From: Chryseobacterium sp. FH2
GTDB taxonomy: Bacteria; Bacteroidota; Bacteroidia; Flavobacteriales; Weeksellaceae
Reading direction: 5' to 3'
Assembly (NCBI RefSeq): GCF_001045455.1
Contig: NZ_LFNE01000002.1
Span: forward strand, 310,001-374,000
Length of the DNA stretch: 64,000 nucleotides
The position numbers and the translations under genes were made by a program. The notes under the pieces were generated by a model that was not told the origin of the DNA, searched no databases, and saw only the letters and a list, made by a program, of their open reading frames with translations. This document shows positions 29,232 through 37,685 of this stretch, piece by piece (the stretch's first letter is position 1; every line of letters begins with the position of its first letter).

Positions 29232-29885
29232 ATGAAAAAAAACCTTACATTGTTTTTGACAGTAGTTTCTATAGCTGCATATTCTCAGATTTCAATTCCT
29301 GCAACTTCATCAAAAGGAGTTATTGTTACTCAAAATAACGACACAATCGTTTATAAAGATCTGAGATACGAGAAGGGAAAAGTAACATATAAAAATGTTC
29401 AGACAGAAGCAGAGGAGTTTTTGTATGATAATTCAGTTAAAAGCATTGAAGAAAATGAAAATGCCACAGTTGTTCAGAATTCAGCTTCAGTTTTGAACAC
29501 TCAACAGCCTGATAAACTTATTTCTATAAAAGATATTAAAAACCATCTTAAAGAAAATGATGTTAAATATAAAAGAGGAAAAAGCCTTAATGATGTAGGA
29601 ACAGTTTTTGTAATTGGCGGTGGTGCTGCTTTTATGATTGGCGGAATATCAAATTTATCCAAGACCAATGAAATAAATAATGGAGGAGAATCAAAAAAAG
29701 GTTCATCAACTCCTTTGATTATTGGTTTGGTTGCAGCCGGAGCCGGAGTTGTAATGAAGATTGCAGGTCATTCTCAAATGAAAAATTCAATCAACAATTA
29801 TCAAAATGCTGATACTGGAAAATTCAATCCAAACTATTACGTTGTCAATGACGGAAATGGAGTAGGGATGATAATGAAATTCTAA
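29232..29885 (+). CDS. exported protein with glycine-rich membrane-like segments
   Basis: 217 residues: signal peptide (MKKNLTLFLTVVSIAAYSQ), a soluble beta-like domain (about 25-80), a linker, and two hydrophobic Gly/Ala-rich segments (VFVIGGGAAFMIGGI at about 120-135 and PLIIGLVAAGAGVVMKIAG at about 158-176). The first domain (VIVTQNNDTIVYKDLRYEKG) recalls Bacteroidetes proteins that start with a DUF-type beta sandwich. No function can be assigned. It ends at an inverted repeat. Confidence 0.75.
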   Translation: MKKNLTLFLTVVSIAAYSQISIPATSSKGVIVTQNNDTIVYKDLRYEKGKVTYKNVQTEAEEFLYDNSVKSIEENENATVVQNSASVLNTQQPDKLISIKDIKNHLKENDVKYKRGKSLNDVGTVFVIGGGAAFMIGGISNLSKTNEINNGGESKKGSSTPLIIGLVAAGAGVVMKIAGHSQMKNSINNYQNADTGKFNPNYYVVNDGNGVGMIMKF

Positions 29886-29909
29886 ATACTATAAGCGAAG
29901 ATATTAAAG

Positions 29910-30009
29910 AATTAAAATTCAACCTGTTAAATCCCCTAAAAATATCTAGTTTTCTAATTAGTATTTGTCCTGTGTCCAAACAGAGGATTTAACAGGTTAA
30001 ATTTTAATT
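29910..30009. repeat. 25-bp inverted repeat, 100-bp element between convergent genes
   Basis: The arm at 29910-29934 (core AACCTGTTAAATCC) recurs inverted at 29985-30009 with a single mismatch, separated by 50 nt. There is no T run outside either arm as a terminator would have. The long arms and the small size suggest a MITE-like or structured RNA element, though it may also stop converging transcripts. Confidence 0.6.
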
Positions 30010-30065
30010 GTTAGCCGACACTTCCAACCTTGACTTTTTCTTCGTGTTAGGACAAAGGAAAGTAT

Positions 30066-30911
30066 TTACTTATCAAGAATTCCTCTAATCTTATTGGCAT
30101 TGGAAATTAATTCTCCTAAATATTCAAAATTCTCCTTCTCTAAAGCAGATTTGAATTTTCTTAGCTGAGTAATATGCTCATTCAGAACATCAAGGACGTT
30201 TTCTTTGTTTTGTTTAAAGATTGGAACCCACATTTCAGGATGGGATTTCGCCAGACGAACGGTACTCGAAAAACCTGAACTTGCCAACTGAAAAATGGTT
30301 TCTTCTTCGCGTTCTTTTTCCAAAACAGTATTGGCCAAAGCATAAGACGTAATGTGCGAAATATGTGAAATATAAGCAGTATGAATATCATGAGCTTCCG
30401 CATTCATATATATCAGGTGCATATCAAGGCTTTTCACAATTTTTTCAACTAATTCCAAGGCGTCTTCCGCAGATTCTTCTTTATTGCAAATTACACCTGC
30501 TTTTCCTGAAAAACTTTCTGAAATAGCAGATTTCGGACCGTTATTTTCCGTTCCCCACATCGGGTGGAAAGCAACAAATCTTGAGCGTTTCGGATGGTTT
30601 TTTACTGAATCTACAATTCCGGATTTTGTAGAACCGGCATCCATCACAGTTTGATTTTCAGCAACTAAATTCAAAACATTTGGTAAAATTTTCCTTGCAG
30701 AATCTACCGGAATAGCAATAATCACCAAATCAGAATTTTTAATTCCGTATTCCAAATCTACTTTAGCATCGATGATTTTTAAATCCAAAGCTTCATTAAG
30801 ATGTTCATTATTGTTATCAATACCATAGATGAAGTCAGCAATTCCTTTTTCTCTTAATTTTAAAGCAATTGAACCTCCGATTAACCCTACTCCAATAATA
30901 CTTATTTTCAT
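30066..30911 (-). CDS. tyrA: prephenate (arogenate) dehydrogenase
   Basis: 281 residues: NAD(P)-binding Rossmann fold at the N-terminus (ISIIGVGLIGGSIALKL), DAGSTKSGIVD, the catalytic-site FHPMWGTENNGPKSA, and the helical dimerisation domain (HITSYALANTV). It oxidises prephenate (or arogenate) to the tyrosine precursor. It lacks a chorismate mutase or ACT domain, so regulation by tyrosine must act elsewhere; the 5' leader holds a candidate attenuator (see 30925-31045). Confidence 0.93.
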   Translation of the reverse strand: MKISIIGVGLIGGSIALKLREKGIADFIYGIDNNNEHLNEALDLKIIDAKVDLEYGIKNSDLVIIAIPVDSARKILPNVLNLVAENQTVMDAGSTKSGIVDSVKNHPKRSRFVAFHPMWGTENNGPKSAISESFSGKAGVICNKEESAEDALELVEKIVKSLDMHLIYMNAEAHDIHTAYISHISHITSYALANTVLEKEREEETIFQLASSGFSSTVRLAKSHPEMWVPIFKQNKENVLDVLNEHITQLRKFKSALEKENFEYLGELISNANKIRGILDK

Positions 30912-30924
30912 TTTTTCATTTTTA

Positions 30925-30957
30925 AAAATAAAAAACCCCGTCCCAGGACGAGGTTTT
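30925..30957 (-). terminator. terminator hairpin in the tyrA leader (candidate attenuator)
   Basis: On the minus strand a GC-rich stem (30946-30957 with 30932-30943, one mismatch) is followed by TTTTTT just 14 nt before the tyrA ATG. A full terminator inside the 5' leader of a biosynthetic gene, rather than downstream of one, points to conditional termination. Confidence 0.65.
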
Positions 30958-30976
30958 AATTTATATATAAGAATCC

Positions 30977-31033
30977 TTATCCCAAATTTGAGTAAAAAAT
31001 TCCGTAATAATATGTTCTGTTATTTGTAATCAC
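30977..31033 (-). CDS. putative Tyr-rich leader peptide of tyrA
   Basis: A short frame reads VITNNRTYYYGIFYSNLG then TAA (18 codons from GTG at 31033), with three consecutive Tyr codons and a fourth nearby. It ends 66 nt upstream of the tyrA ATG, just before the leader terminator. The stop lies in a stretch (GGGATAAGGAT) that could base-pair with the 5' arm of the terminator (CCTCGTCCT). A -7-like box TACCTTCG (31045-31038, minus strand) lies directly upstream. Translation start is uncertain (GTG or near-leaderless). Confidence 0.5.
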   Translation of the reverse strand: MITNNRTYYYGIFYSNLG

Positions 31034-31175
31034 AAAGCGAAGGTAAGAAATTTTTTTTAATTGAAAGTTAAAAAGTGAAGGGTGAATTTTGTTGATGAAA
31101 TTCAATTATTTCTTTACAGAAATTATCATTCACTTGTATTAACAAAATTCACCTTTTCACATTCTACAAATAAAT

Positions 31176-33458
31176 TTATGGATTACTGATGATTAAAGTT
31201 GACGGAATATCCGATAACCAAAGACTTTTTGTATCAATCAATCCTTTCCAGCTTTTGCTGCTGATTAACATTAAGTCTTGTGATTGCAGGAATTCCTTTT
31301 CAATCTTTTTCTCGTTATATAAAGTGATATGATTGGGTGCAACCTGTTCGATGCTTCTGATCAATTCTTTCACCTCGATATTATTTCTGATTTGTCCTGC
31401 AACATCAAGAATAATGATTTGAGAATTGTTGTTATTTATTAATCTTTTAGCATATTCCAATAAATAAAAATCACCTAAATTAAAAATTGGAACAAAAACT
31501 TTATCGGCAGATTTAAATTCTTTTTCCACCAGTACTCCGACCGGAATATGCGTCTTGTCTAAAATCTGCAATGTAAAATCGTCAAAAGGGGAGTTGTTGA
31601 AAATATAGCTTTTGCCTTTTACTGTATTTAAAAGTTTTTCAGGATTAATAATTTTTGTAGTAAATCCGAGTAATCTTCCCAATAAACTTCCTTCATACAT
31701 AGATTTTCCAAGCATAATTAGAAGTAAATCGTAATTGCCTTTATTTGAGATGCTTGTCAGATCGTTTTCAATATCTGTTGATGCTTTGAAAAGAGTTGTC
31801 ACTTCCAATTTTAAATCATGTGAAGTTTCTATGACGTTTTTAAACTGTTCGTTTTCATACTCATTAATTTCATACGCGTGCATTTCATCAACAGGAGCAA
31901 TGTTCATTGCTGTAATGCTTTTATTTCCGTTCATTTTATTGGTGAAATCATGGGCAAGTCTCAGCAACGTGCTTCCTGATTCAGGATTATCAAATGAAAG
32001 TAAAACCCTGTATTTAGAATCATTATCCTCATGAGGCTGTTCGAGATCGCTTTTTTTAGATTTAAAAATATAATTGATGAAATCTAAAGCCGGTCCTGTC
32101 ATGAAAGTGGTGAAAAGTGCCATAATTACGAGCATAGCGAAGATTTCCGGACCCAAGACTCCTAAATCATATCCAATATTTAAAACGATAAGTTCCATCA
32201 GGCCTCTCGTATTCATTAAAGCTCCAATTGTTAAACTGTCTTTCCAGTTTATTCCTAAAAATTTAGCCGCTAATGCACTTCCTGCAAACTTACCTAAAAC
32301 AGCTGTTAAAATGATGAATCCGGCGGTCATCCACAAATGTCCGTCATTTAATAGCCCGATTTGTGTACGAAGTCCTGTAAATACAAAGAATAATGGCAGT
32401 AAAAGGACCAAAGCGACATCTTCTACCTTATCAATGAAAAGGGTACGGAATTTTGCATTTTCCGGCATGATAGCTCCTGCCATGAATGCTCCGAATAAAG
32501 CGTGAATACCGATAACTTCCGTTGCATAAGCTGAAAGAATTAATGTTAAGAAGAAAATAGCAACCATCGGTTTATTGATTGTATTTTTTCCGGCCTGTAA
32601 ATCTCCGATTCTTTTTAAAAATGGCCTTACTATTTTAATCATTAAAAATACGTAAGCTATCGCCATGATAATCACGTAAATAGAACTTGCAAAAGAACCC
32701 GCTTTTACAATAGCAATTACGGCTGCTAAGATACACCAGGCTGTAATGTCATCTGCTGCTGCACAAGTAATCACAATTGTTCCAAGTTTAGTTTTCTGAA
32801 GATTTCTCTCCTGAACAATTCTTGCCAACACCGGGAATGCTGTGATACTCATTGAGATAGCAATAAATAATGCGAAGGAAGTAAACTGAATTCCATCAGG
32901 TGAAAATTCCTGGTAAATATAATATGAAAGCCCGATTCCCAGAGCAAAAGGGATAATAATACTTGCGTGGCTGATTACCACTGCATCATGAGCTTTTTTT
33001 CTTAAAACACTTAAATCCAGCTCCATACCTACAATGTACATGAATAAGATAAGACCTATCTGGCTCAAAAATTGTAAGTTACCCAACGATTCCTTAGGAA
33101 ACAGGAATCCGGAAAAATCCGGAAAGTACATTCCCAAAAGTGATGGCCCCAAAACGATACCTGCAATCATTTCTCCGATTACCGTTGGCTGTTTTATTTT
33201 CATACAAATCCATCCGAAAAATCTTGCTACCAAAATGATAGTTACGATTTGTGCGAGTAATAATGCTAATGGATGATGCAGATTTGTTTTAAACGACTCA
33301 AGAAAATTTTCCCATGTCGAACCATTATTTGTTTTTACAATAATATTTTCCTTTACCTCCAATGTTTGCCCTTCTATGATGAAAAAATACATCAGACACG
33401 AAAAAAAAGCTATGGTAACGGTGTAAAAAATAATATTTCTGTATTTCCCCAAATTCAT
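31176..33458 (-). CDS. cation/proton antiporter, CPA2 (Kef-type) with C-terminal Usp-like domain
   Basis: 760 residues. After an N-terminal anchor helix (about 10-27), a 12- to 13-helix CPA2 exchanger core (about 58-460) with QPTVIGEMIAGIVLGPS, AADDITAWC and NTRGLMELIVLNIGYDLGV. The C-terminal about 270 residues hold a Usp-like domain (YRVLLSFDNPESGSTLLRLA) with a second diverged copy. It likely exchanges Na+ or K+ for H+ at the inner membrane. Monocistronic; no KefF/KTN partner is seen. Confidence 0.9.
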   Translation of the reverse strand: MNLGKYRNIIFYTVTIAFFSCLMYFFIIEGQTLEVKENIIVKTNNGSTWENFLESFKTNLHHPLALLLAQIVTIILVARFFGWICMKIKQPTVIGEMIAGIVLGPSLLGMYFPDFSGFLFPKESLGNLQFLSQIGLILFMYIVGMELDLSVLRKKAHDAVVISHASIIIPFALGIGLSYYIYQEFSPDGIQFTSFALFIAISMSITAFPVLARIVQERNLQKTKLGTIVITCAAADDITAWCILAAVIAIVKAGSFASSIYVIIMAIAYVFLMIKIVRPFLKRIGDLQAGKNTINKPMVAIFFLTLILSAYATEVIGIHALFGAFMAGAIMPENAKFRTLFIDKVEDVALVLLLPLFFVFTGLRTQIGLLNDGHLWMTAGFIILTAVLGKFAGSALAAKFLGINWKDSLTIGALMNTRGLMELIVLNIGYDLGVLGPEIFAMLVIMALFTTFMTGPALDFINYIFKSKKSDLEQPHEDNDSKYRVLLSFDNPESGSTLLRLAHDFTNKMNGNKSITAMNIAPVDEMHAYEINEYENEQFKNVIETSHDLKLEVTTLFKASTDIENDLTSISNKGNYDLLLIMLGKSMYEGSLLGRLLGFTTKIINPEKLLNTVKGKSYIFNNSPFDDFTLQILDKTHIPVGVLVEKEFKSADKVFVPIFNLGDFYLLEYAKRLINNNNSQIIILDVAGQIRNNIEVKELIRSIEQVAPNHITLYNEKKIEKEFLQSQDLMLISSKSWKGLIDTKSLWLSDIPSTLIISNP

Positions 33459-33557
33459 AATTCCAATATTTTAATGCAAAGTTGATGAGAATATAATTAT
33501 AATAACCAATATTCTTTTTTAAATGTAATAAATGTCATAAATAATGTAATGAAAAAT

Positions 33558-33947
33558 CTATTTGAATGAATATCCTAAACCTATTCCCGTTTTCCATTTT
33601 CCATCCTGGGATGAAGTTTTAGGATTATAATACATAGGGACCTGCAATGCAATCTTTTTATAAACTACTGTAAAGCCTGCTCCAAGGTTTGGTGTGACAG
33701 CACTGTTTTTAGTTCCTTCCGACTTATCTTCCTTTATCCTGAGGGAAGGAAGCATACCTAAAATAAATTTAAAATCTTTATGTCTTAAACTTACATTTGG
33801 TCCTGTAAAATTGATAAAAGCTCCATGATCCACATAGCCAGCCACTGCGATTCCGTCAAAAAAAGATGCTGTGATTTTGGAATCTGTTTCCTGAGAAAAG
33901 CAAAGGCCGGATATGAGGATTCCAGCGGCATACAGAAGTTTTTTCAT
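33558..33947 (-). CDS. exported small beta-barrel-like protein
   Basis: 129 residues: signal peptide (MKKLLYAAGILISGLCFSQ), then strands rich in Phe/Gly/Tyr ending ALQVPMYYNPKT and GIGLGYSFK, the final aromatic residue-rich strand common to outer-membrane barrels. Too short for a full porin; possibly a small barrel or plug-type protein. No named family recognised. Confidence 0.75.
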   Translation of the reverse strand: MKKLLYAAGILISGLCFSQETDSKITASFFDGIAVAGYVDHGAFINFTGPNVSLRHKDFKFILGMLPSLRIKEDKSEGTKNSAVTPNLGAGFTVVYKKIALQVPMYYNPKTSSQDGKWKTGIGLGYSFK

Positions 33948-34054
33948 TATAAATCATTTAATCAAGCGCGAAATTACGTAGACTAAATATTTTAACCGGG
34001 GAGTTGTAATGAAACGGCGATATTCTGTAGTGAAATAGAAAATTTTTGAAGAAT

Positions 34055-34765
34055 CTATTTTCCAAACATTTCCATTAATGAATGTTTATATGCTTCTCCG
34101 ATTTGTAGTTTTAAAAAATTCTCGCCATCTATTGAAATGGTTGAAATAATTTCATTGGTTGAGAAAACTTTAATGGAAGATAAAGCGATAATTTCTTTTT
34201 TATTGACCTGTGCAAAATCTTTTGCAGGAAGCATTTCCAGAAGGGATTTGAAGCTGAGGTTTTTTAAGACGATGGTCGTTCCGTCATTTAATATAATATC
34301 TTTGTCACGGCTGTCGATTTCCGAAGTTTTGATATAAGCAATTTGTTCTGTAAAAATAACCGTTTTACCAATGTTTGTATTCCATTCGATAAATTCTTTT
34401 TTCTGGGGAGATTGTACCAATTCTTTTGCTTTTTCAAAAGCCTGGATTAGTCTTTCTTTTTTGATAGGTTTTCTTACGTAATCAATAACATTCAAATCAA
34501 AAGCTTCGGCTGCATATTCTTTGTAAGCGGTAGTAAAAATGATTTTTTTTGATCCTGAAATTAGCTCTGCAACTTGCAGCCCGTTCATTCCTGGCATTTC
34601 TATATCCAAAATACAGAGATTACAATCAATAGCCTCGATTTCACTTAAAAATATTTTAGGGTCGTTGAATGCTTTTACAACTTCCACGTTGTCAATTTGT
34701 TCGCATAGAAGCTTTAAATAGCTGATTGCTAATAATTCGTCATCAAGAATAACGCATTTTATCAT
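34055..34765 (-). CDS. LytTR-type response regulator
   Basis: 236 residues: receiver domain (1-120) with phospho-acceptor Asp at 54 in CILDIEMPGMNG and the switch/Lys in RKPIKKE, followed by a LytTR DNA-binding domain (about 140-236, QIAYIKTSEIDSRDKDIIL, LEMLPAKDFAQVNKKEII). It overlaps the upstream kinase gene by 23 nt, so the two are translated together. Targets are unknown; the operon starts with ald. Confidence 0.92.
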   Translation of the reverse strand: MIKCVILDDELLAISYLKLLCEQIDNVEVVKAFNDPKIFLSEIEAIDCNLCILDIEMPGMNGLQVAELISGSKKIIFTTAYKEYAAEAFDLNVIDYVRKPIKKERLIQAFEKAKELVQSPQKKEFIEWNTNIGKTVIFTEQIAYIKTSEIDSRDKDIILNDGTTIVLKNLSFKSLLEMLPAKDFAQVNKKEIIALSSIKVFSTNEIISTISIDGENFLKLQIGEAYKHSLMEMFGK

Positions 34766-35513
34766 AGAATTCTCCTAAATTGATTTTTAATTCCGCCGTG
34801 AAGATACCATTTTTTGAGCTTTTTTGAAGAGAGTAATAATTGTTATAAATCATTTTCAGCCTTTGGTCAAGTGATTGGCTTCCAAATCCACTTTTCTCTT
34901 TTTCAAGAATGTTTTTCAGGGATGATTTATTGCTTACTTTCATGGTGAATACTCCGTTTTCAAGCTCCATTTGGATTGAAATAAAAGAATCTTGTGCCAA
35001 AAAATCTGTGTGTTTAAAAGCGTTTTCAATCAAGTCAACAGAAATTAACGGTGCAAAAACTTTTTCCTCATAAACTGCATCAGATTTATTGATTTTTGAT
35101 TTAATTCTAAAATCAAAAAGTGGATTTATCTTAATTTTATTAATTTCAATTAGGCTCAAGGCAAAATTTAATTCTTCTTTCGGGCTTACAAATTTATTGT
35201 TGCTTTCATATAAAATATAATCCAGAACATTTGCCAGTTTATCCAAAGACATATAGGTCTGATAAGCGTGCGACTGAACAGAGTTTAAAATATTTTTAAA
35301 TAAATGCGGATTCAGCTTGGTTCCAATATGTTCTAACTGAACTTCATTTAATCTCTGTTCGATAATTTTGTTGGCTTCAGAAAGCTTAGCATTTTTTATC
35401 TTAAACTTTTGATTTTGGCTGAATAAATATATACCTACTGTCAGGAAAAAGAAAATAGCAAATACTCCAATGAATATCAGATAGTCATGAATCATGTAGT
35501 AATTGCCTTCCAT
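34743..35513 (-). CDS. LytS-type sensor histidine kinase
   Basis: 256 residues: one membrane helix (about 10-29), a short coiled region (KLSEANKIIEQRLNEVQLEH), then the His_kinase dimerisation part with the phospho-accepting His in KLNPHLFKNILNS and a HATPase domain (LIENAFKHTDF, FGSQSLDQRLKMIY). No periplasmic sensor domain is present, so the signal may come from the membrane or a partner such as the gene just upstream. Start ATG at 35513. Confidence 0.9.
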   Translation of the reverse strand: MEGNYYMIHDYLIFIGVFAIFFFLTVGIYLFSQNQKFKIKNAKLSEANKIIEQRLNEVQLEHIGTKLNPHLFKNILNSVQSHAYQTYMSLDKLANVLDYILYESNNKFVSPKEELNFALSLIEINKIKINPLFDFRIKSKINKSDAVYEEKVFAPLISVDLIENAFKHTDFLAQDSFISIQMELENGVFTMKVSNKSSLKNILEKEKSGFGSQSLDQRLKMIYNNYYSLQKSSKNGIFTAELKINLGEFYDKMRYS

Positions 35514-35520
35514 GAGATGC

Positions 35521-35892
35521 TTATTTAAGCTTTTTTAAGGTATTTAAAGTTGCAGTTTCCTCACATTTATCAAATGTAATTTCGTACGTCGGATTTTCTT
35601 TTGGATATACTAAAAGGTAGTCAGGACAAGGTTTCTTTTGTGCATGACTCCTGTCAAAATCTACTTTTCCGTTGGTAATAATACTGTCTTTCAAAAATTT
35701 TTCATCTATTTTCAATGTATTCATTTCTGCTTTGAAAGTTTCAGAATACTTAAAATCCTTAGAAAGTGTTTCTGCAATAACACGGCTGTTTGGAAGATAA
35801 CCGCTGCAGCTTGCACCTTTTTTATTTAAGACAAAAAATACAATGGCAAGCCCCGGAATGAGACCAATTAAGTAGAATTTCAGTTTTTTCAT
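35521..35892 (-). CDS. small membrane-anchored protein of unknown function
   Basis: 123 residues: a single N-terminal hydrophobic helix (KFYLIGLIPGLAIVFFVLN, about 5-23), then a soluble, probably periplasmic domain with four Cys (GASCSG, KKPCPD, FDKCEE). It starts with an overlap of one base on the ald stop (TAATG) and ends 7 nt before the kinase gene, so it is an operon member and possibly a sensor partner for that kinase. Confidence 0.8.
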   Translation of the reverse strand: MKKLKFYLIGLIPGLAIVFFVLNKKGASCSGYLPNSRVIAETLSKDFKYSETFKAEMNTLKIDEKFLKDSIITNGKVDFDRSHAQKKPCPDYLLVYPKENPTYEITFDKCEETATLNTLKKLK

Positions 35893-37085
35893 TAGAAAAT
35901 TAAAAGATTGATATCGTGATAAGTAAGCCCAAAACGGTCACAAATAATTTTTTTCGTATGTCTGCCTTTATACATATAGAGGCTTTGTTTCATTTCATTT
36001 TTGCGAACCAGCATGTTTTCGAAACCTCCCTCTTCGTCGTAATTTAAAATATAGGAAAGAAAGAAATTAGAGATAGCTTTTGTCGTTGTTCTCGGCATTC
36101 TTGAGGTAAGATTCGGAAGTCCGCAATGGATTACGCCATGTTTGATGATATAAGGATCTTCCATAGTCGTCAATTCAGAAGTTTCGATTACTTTTCCGTT
36201 ATCGATGGTGATATCGATGATTACACTGCCTTTTTTCATTTTTGCAACCATTTCTTCGGTTACAATCGGTGTCATATTCAGTCTTGGAAGTGCTCCGATA
36301 ACAACGTCGGCACGTCTCAAAGCTTTGCTTAATTCTTTAGGATCTATGATTGAGGTAGGAACCCTGCTGTCAACAAGCGTATGAAGTCTTCTCAATTTTG
36401 AAAGTGAATTGTCAAAAACCCTTACACTTGCTCCTAAGCCGATGGCTGCTTTTGTAGCAAATTCCCCAACGATTCCTGCGCCCAAAATGACTACTTCTGC
36501 AGGCCTTACTCCCGTGATTCCTCCAAGCATTAAACCGTTTGATAAAGCAAGTAACTCGGAAGCATATAAAACAGAAACTGTTCCTGCAATTTCACCAATT
36601 AATCTTACTAAAGCAAGTTGCTTATATTCATCAACGATAAATTCGAAAGCAATGGCATTGACTTTTTTCTCTGCCAGTTTTAAAAAGTAATCTTTATCTC
36701 TTAAATTAATCTGAAGTGCCGAAACCAAATACGTATTCGGTTTCATATAGTCAATTTCCTCTTCTGTAGGAGGATTTACTTTAAGAATTAAATCTTGCCC
36801 GAATGCTTCTTTCGGATCGTTTGTAATCTTCGCTCCTGATTCAGAATATTGTAAATCTGTAAAAAATGAACCTTGCCCTGCTCCTGATTCAATAATGATT
36901 TCATGCCCATGCTCTACCAAAACCTGTACTGCATCTGGTGTGATACAGGTTCTTCTTTCATTGAGACAGGTTTCTTTTGGAATTCCTATACTGAATTGTT
37001 TGCCTTTTTTGATAACCTCCAACTTCTCTTCCTTCGGCATCAGTTCCTCTTCAGTAAAAGGAGTAAAAATATTAGTAGTACTCAT
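35892..37085 (-). CDS. ald: alanine dehydrogenase
   Basis: 397 residues: N-terminal domain with IGIPKETCLNERRTCITPDA (substrate Arg/Lys), a Rossmann NAD domain (VVILGAGIVGEFATKAAIGLGA) and a C-terminal half with LPNLTSRMPRTTTKAISNFF. It interconverts L-alanine and pyruvate plus ammonia. It leads a four-gene minus-strand operon with the membrane protein, the kinase and the LytTR regulator. A few family members act on other amino acids, so substrate identity is likely but not certain. Confidence 0.92.
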   Translation of the reverse strand: MSTTNIFTPFTEEELMPKEEKLEVIKKGKQFSIGIPKETCLNERRTCITPDAVQVLVEHGHEIIIESGAGQGSFFTDLQYSESGAKITNDPKEAFGQDLILKVNPPTEEEIDYMKPNTYLVSALQINLRDKDYFLKLAEKKVNAIAFEFIVDEYKQLALVRLIGEIAGTVSVLYASELLALSNGLMLGGITGVRPAEVVILGAGIVGEFATKAAIGLGASVRVFDNSLSKLRRLHTLVDSRVPTSIIDPKELSKALRRADVVIGALPRLNMTPIVTEEMVAKMKKGSVIIDITIDNGKVIETSELTTMEDPYIIKHGVIHCGLPNLTSRMPRTTTKAISNFFLSYILNYDEEGGFENMLVRKNEMKQSLYMYKGRHTKKIICDRFGLTYHDINLLIF

Positions 37086-37153
37086 CCTTAATTAAATTAT
37101 GTCTTACAGATAATTATTTTACAATTGAATTCTATAGCAAAGATACATAATAT

Positions 37154-37561
37154 TTAGTCGAATAAAATTTCCCGATTTTCTCCCGTATTAATGATGCTCA
37201 TCGTGTGGTAGTCAAATCCATAAAGTTCGTCTTCATATACTTCCGGCCATTCAATGATACAAAGAAAAGCATTGTCTAAATACTCTTCTATTCCAATATC
37301 ATACACTTCTTCAATATTTTTTAAACGGTATAAATCAAAATGATAAACTTTCCCATTTGGTGTATTATATTCATTTACAATTGAATAGGTAGGGGAGTTA
37401 ACTTCATCTTCGCTTCCCAGGTTTTTAAGTAAAAATTGAGTGAAAGTAGTTTTCCCGGCACCTAAATTTCCTTTTAAAAGGAGAATATTATGTTTTAATT
37501 CAGGAGTAATTTGGGTAACTACTTCCTGCCAGTCTTCGATATTTTTTATATTAAACTGCAT
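37154..37561 (-). CDS. tsaE: tRNA threonylcarbamoyladenosine biosynthesis protein TsaE
   Basis: 135 residues from ATG at 37561 (MQFNIKNIEDWQ); a TTG at 37579 would add six residues but lacks support. P-loop LLKGNLGAGKTTFTQF, followed by GSEDEVNSPTYSIVNEY and HFDLYRLKNIEE, the TsaE signature. It is the ATPase that works with TsaB and TsaD to make t6A37 in tRNAs reading ANN codons. It follows 68 nt behind the ald start on the same strand. Confidence 0.95.
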   Translation of the reverse strand: MQFNIKNIEDWQEVVTQITPELKHNILLLKGNLGAGKTTFTQFLLKNLGSEDEVNSPTYSIVNEYNTPNGKVYHFDLYRLKNIEEVYDIGIEEYLDNAFLCIIEWPEVYEDELYGFDYHTMSIINTGENREILFD

Positions 37562-37685
37562 AAGAGTAATTTCTTGCAAAAATATATAATGAAAGTGATT
37601 TCTAAGTCAAAATTTTAGCATATTTATCTATCTGCATCTGACTTCTGATATCCGACTTATCTATAATTTTAGCTATTTTTACAGC

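Noticed and set aside
32074..32505. Plus-strand frame of 143 codons inside the antiporter gene
   Set aside because: Antisense of a membrane-protein gene; composition is the complement of hydrophobic codons.
37562..37579. TTG start six codons upstream for tsaE
   Set aside because: Homologues begin at the ATG (MQFNIKN); no added domain.
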